From Actinobacteria bacterium UBA5176 (GTDB lineage Bacteria > Actinomycetota > UBA4738), in NCBI GenBank assembly GCA_002413305.1, contig DHWS01000067.1, positions 1 to 6,974 of the forward strand: a stretch of 6,974 bases of DNA. The letters are read 5' to 3'. Under the pieces are notes generated by a model, which was not told where the DNA came from, searched no databases, and saw only the letters and a program-made list of their open reading frames with translations. Of this stretch, positions 5,482 to 6,974 are shown in pieces; the stretch's first letter is position 1, and each line of letters begins with the position of its first letter. The position numbers and the translations under genes were made by a program.

Positions 5482-6974
5482 TGGCGACCCTCGGCGGTCA
5501 GGATCACCTTGCGGAGCCTGACCGACTTCGGGGTGACTTCGACGCATTCGTCCTCTCGGATGAACTCCAGCGCCTGCTCCAACGAAAGCTCGCGCGGGGG
5601 GATGAGCCGGACCAGCTCGTCCGATGTGGAGGAGCGCATGTTGGTCAGCTTCTTCTCCTTCGTCGGGTTCACGTCCATGTCCTCGGTACGCGCGTTCTCC
5701 CCCACGATCATGCCCTCGTAGACGAGGGTCCCCGGGCCGACGAACATCTCCCCGCGCTCCTGCAGGTTGAACAACGCGTACGCCGTGGTCGGCCCGCGCC
5801 GGTCGGCCACCAGCGAACCGGTGGGCCGGGTGCGGAGCTCGCCGTGCCAGGACTCGTAGCCCTCGAACACGTGATGGAGCTGGCCGGTCCCCCGCGTCTC
5901 GGTCATGAACTCGGTCCGGAAGCCGATCAGCCCGCGGGCCGGGACGAGGTACTCCATGCGGACCCAGCCGGTCCCGTGGTTCACCATCTCCTCGAGCCGT
6001 CCCTTGCGTAGGGCAAGGAGCTGGGTGATGACGCCGAGATAGTCGTCGGGGGCGTCGACCGCGACGCGTTCGACCGGCTCGTGGACCTTCCCGTCGATCA
6101 CCCGCGTCACCACCTGCGGCTTGCCCACGGTCAGCTCGAAGCCCTCGCGCCGCATCATCTCGACCAGGACCGCGAGCTGGAGCTCGCCCCGCCCCTGCAC
6201 CTCCCACGCATCCGGCCGTTCGGGGATGTCCAGGACACGGATCGAGACGTTTCCGACCACTTCGGCCTCCAGCCGGCTCTTCACCAGCCGGGCGGTGAGC
6301 TTCGAGCCGCCGTCCACGCCGGCCAGCGGCGCAGTGTTGATCCCGACCGTCATGGACAGCGAGGGTTCGTCGACATGCGTCACGGGCAGCGCGTGCGGGT
6401 CGTCCGGATCGGCCAGCGTCTCCCCGATCGTCACGTCGGGAAGCCCGGCCACGGCGAAGATCTCCCCCGGCCCGGCCTCCTCCGCCGGGATGCGTTCCAG
6501 CGCTTCGGTCACGTACAGCTCGGTCACCTTCACCCGCTCGATCGAACCGTCCGCCCGGCACCACGCCACCTGCTGCCCGCGCTTGATCGAACCGTGCAGC
6601 ATCCGGCACAGCGCCAGCCGCCCGACGTACGGCGACGCATCGAGGTTCGTCACCAGGGCCTGCAGAGGCCGCAAGGGGTCGAACGCCGGCGCGGGGATGT
6701 GGTCCAGCAGCGTCTCGAACAACGGCTTCAGGTCGACGCCCGGCTGGAGCGGATCCAGCGAGGATTGCCCGGCCCGGGCGTTCGCGTACACGATGGGGAA
6801 CTCGATCTGCTCGTCGGTGGCGTCGAGGTCGAGGAACAGTTCGAACACCTCGTTGACGACCTCACGGATGCGGGCGTCGGGGCGGTCGATCTTGTTGACG
6901 ACCAGCACCACCGGCAGCCGCTTCTCCAGCGCCTTGCGGAGCACGAACCGCGTCTGCGGGAGCGGGCCCTCGCT
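5451..6974 (-). CDS. typA: Translational GTPase TypA/BipA, 5'-truncated by window edge
   Basis: TypA/BipA is an EF-G-like GTPase that binds the 70S ribosome and supports ribosome assembly and stress adaptation, including growth in the cold. The visible 507 residues read in frame from the window edge to TAG at 5451-5453. Full-length proteins are about 610-640 residues, so roughly the first 100-110, with the P-loop, switch I and DxPGH motif, are off the right edge. Present are the G4 motif NKID (27-30 of the fragment), the G5 region YANARAG (63-69), the EF-Tu-like beta-barrel (about 100-190), GRGELQL (261-267) of the EF-G III-like domain, [13 protein letters not shown] (344-356) of the EF-G V-like domain, and the BipA-specific C-terminal domain with [10 protein letters not shown] (436-445). 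This last domain and the absence of an EF-G domain IV separate it from EF-G and LepA. The basic Arg/Lys-rich tail ends within an inverted repeat. Its promoter is not in the window. Confidence 0.95.
   Translation of the reverse strand, partial: SEGPLPQTRFVLRKALEKRLPVVLVVNKIDRPDARIREVVNEVFELFLDLDATDEQIEFPIVYANARAGQSSLDPLQPGVDLKPLFETLLDHIPAPAFDPLRPLQALVTNLDASPYVGRLALCRMLHGSIKRGQQVAWCRADGSIERVKVTELYVTEALERIPAEEAGPGEIFAVAGLPDVTIGETLADPDDPHALPVTHVDEPSLSMTVGINTAPLAGVDGGSKLTARLVKSRLEAEVVGNVSIRVLDIPERPDAWEVQGRGELQLAVLVEMMRREGFELTVGKPQVVTRVIDGKVHEPVERVAVDAPDDYLGVITQLLALRKGRLEEMVNHGTGWVRMEYLVPARGLIGFRTEFMTETRGTGQLHHVFEGYESWHGELRTRPTGSLVADRRGPTTAYALFNLQERGEMFVGPGTLVYEGMIVGENARTEDMDVNPTKEKKLTNMRSSTSDELVRLIPPRELSLEQALEFIREDECVEVTPKSVRLRKVILTAEGRQKDRSRTRER

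Noticed and set aside
1..6974. CRISPR arrays, tRNA or rRNA genes, insertion sequences, phage or defence genes
   Set aside because: No regularly spaced repeats, cloverleaf-like sequence, transposase motifs or terminal inverted repeats were seen; nearly all bases are accounted for by ordinary metabolic and housekeeping genes.

Overview
The window reads as ordinary, very GC-rich bacterial chromosome, most likely from an actinobacterium (Actinomycetota), perhaps a deep-branching or uncultured one. The evidence is the strong G/C bias in third codon positions, frequent GTG starts, the arginine gene order argC-argJ-argB, start codons with almost no leader, and an actinobacterial-style GNAT acetyltransferase. 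The genus cannot be named from what is visible. All genes but one lie on the minus strand.

Layout by position: (1) 1-662, argB, truncated at the window edge. (2) 659-1822, argJ. (3) 1819-2856, argC. These three form one tightly coupled arginine operon transcribed right to left, with ATGA and GTGA stop/start overlaps. A good sigma70-type promoter (TTGCCA, 17 nt, CATAAT) lies just upstream of argC. (4) 2912-3415, a GNAT-family N-acetyltransferase. (5) 3463-4839, a complete PLP-dependent beta-eliminating lyase of the tryptophanase/tyrosine phenol-lyase family; its substrate-site residues favour tryptophanase. (6) 4840-5008, a divergent intergenic region with palindromic elements and a strong Shine-Dalgarno for the plus-strand gene. 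(7) 5009-5389, plus strand, a small secreted protein with one Ig/IPT-like beta-sandwich domain. (8) 5390-5450, a short convergent gap next to an inverted repeat that covers the stop codon of the next gene. (9) 5451-6974, typA/bipA, a ribosome-associated translational GTPase that lacks its N-terminal part at the window edge.

Functionally, ArgJ (acetyl recycling), ArgB (N-acetylglutamate kinase) and ArgC (N-acetyl-gamma-glutamyl-phosphate reductase) give the acetylated steps of ornithine/arginine synthesis; only the aminotransferase (ArgD) step is not in view. The lyase, GNAT, secreted protein and TypA have no evident pathway link to arginine or to one another.

I found no convincing undescribed system. 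The points most worth a second look are the near-leaderless argC promoter with repeated TATGC elements, the substituted substrate-site residue in the lyase, the palindrome cluster upstream of that lyase, and the suspicious all-G/C sequence at the left edge.
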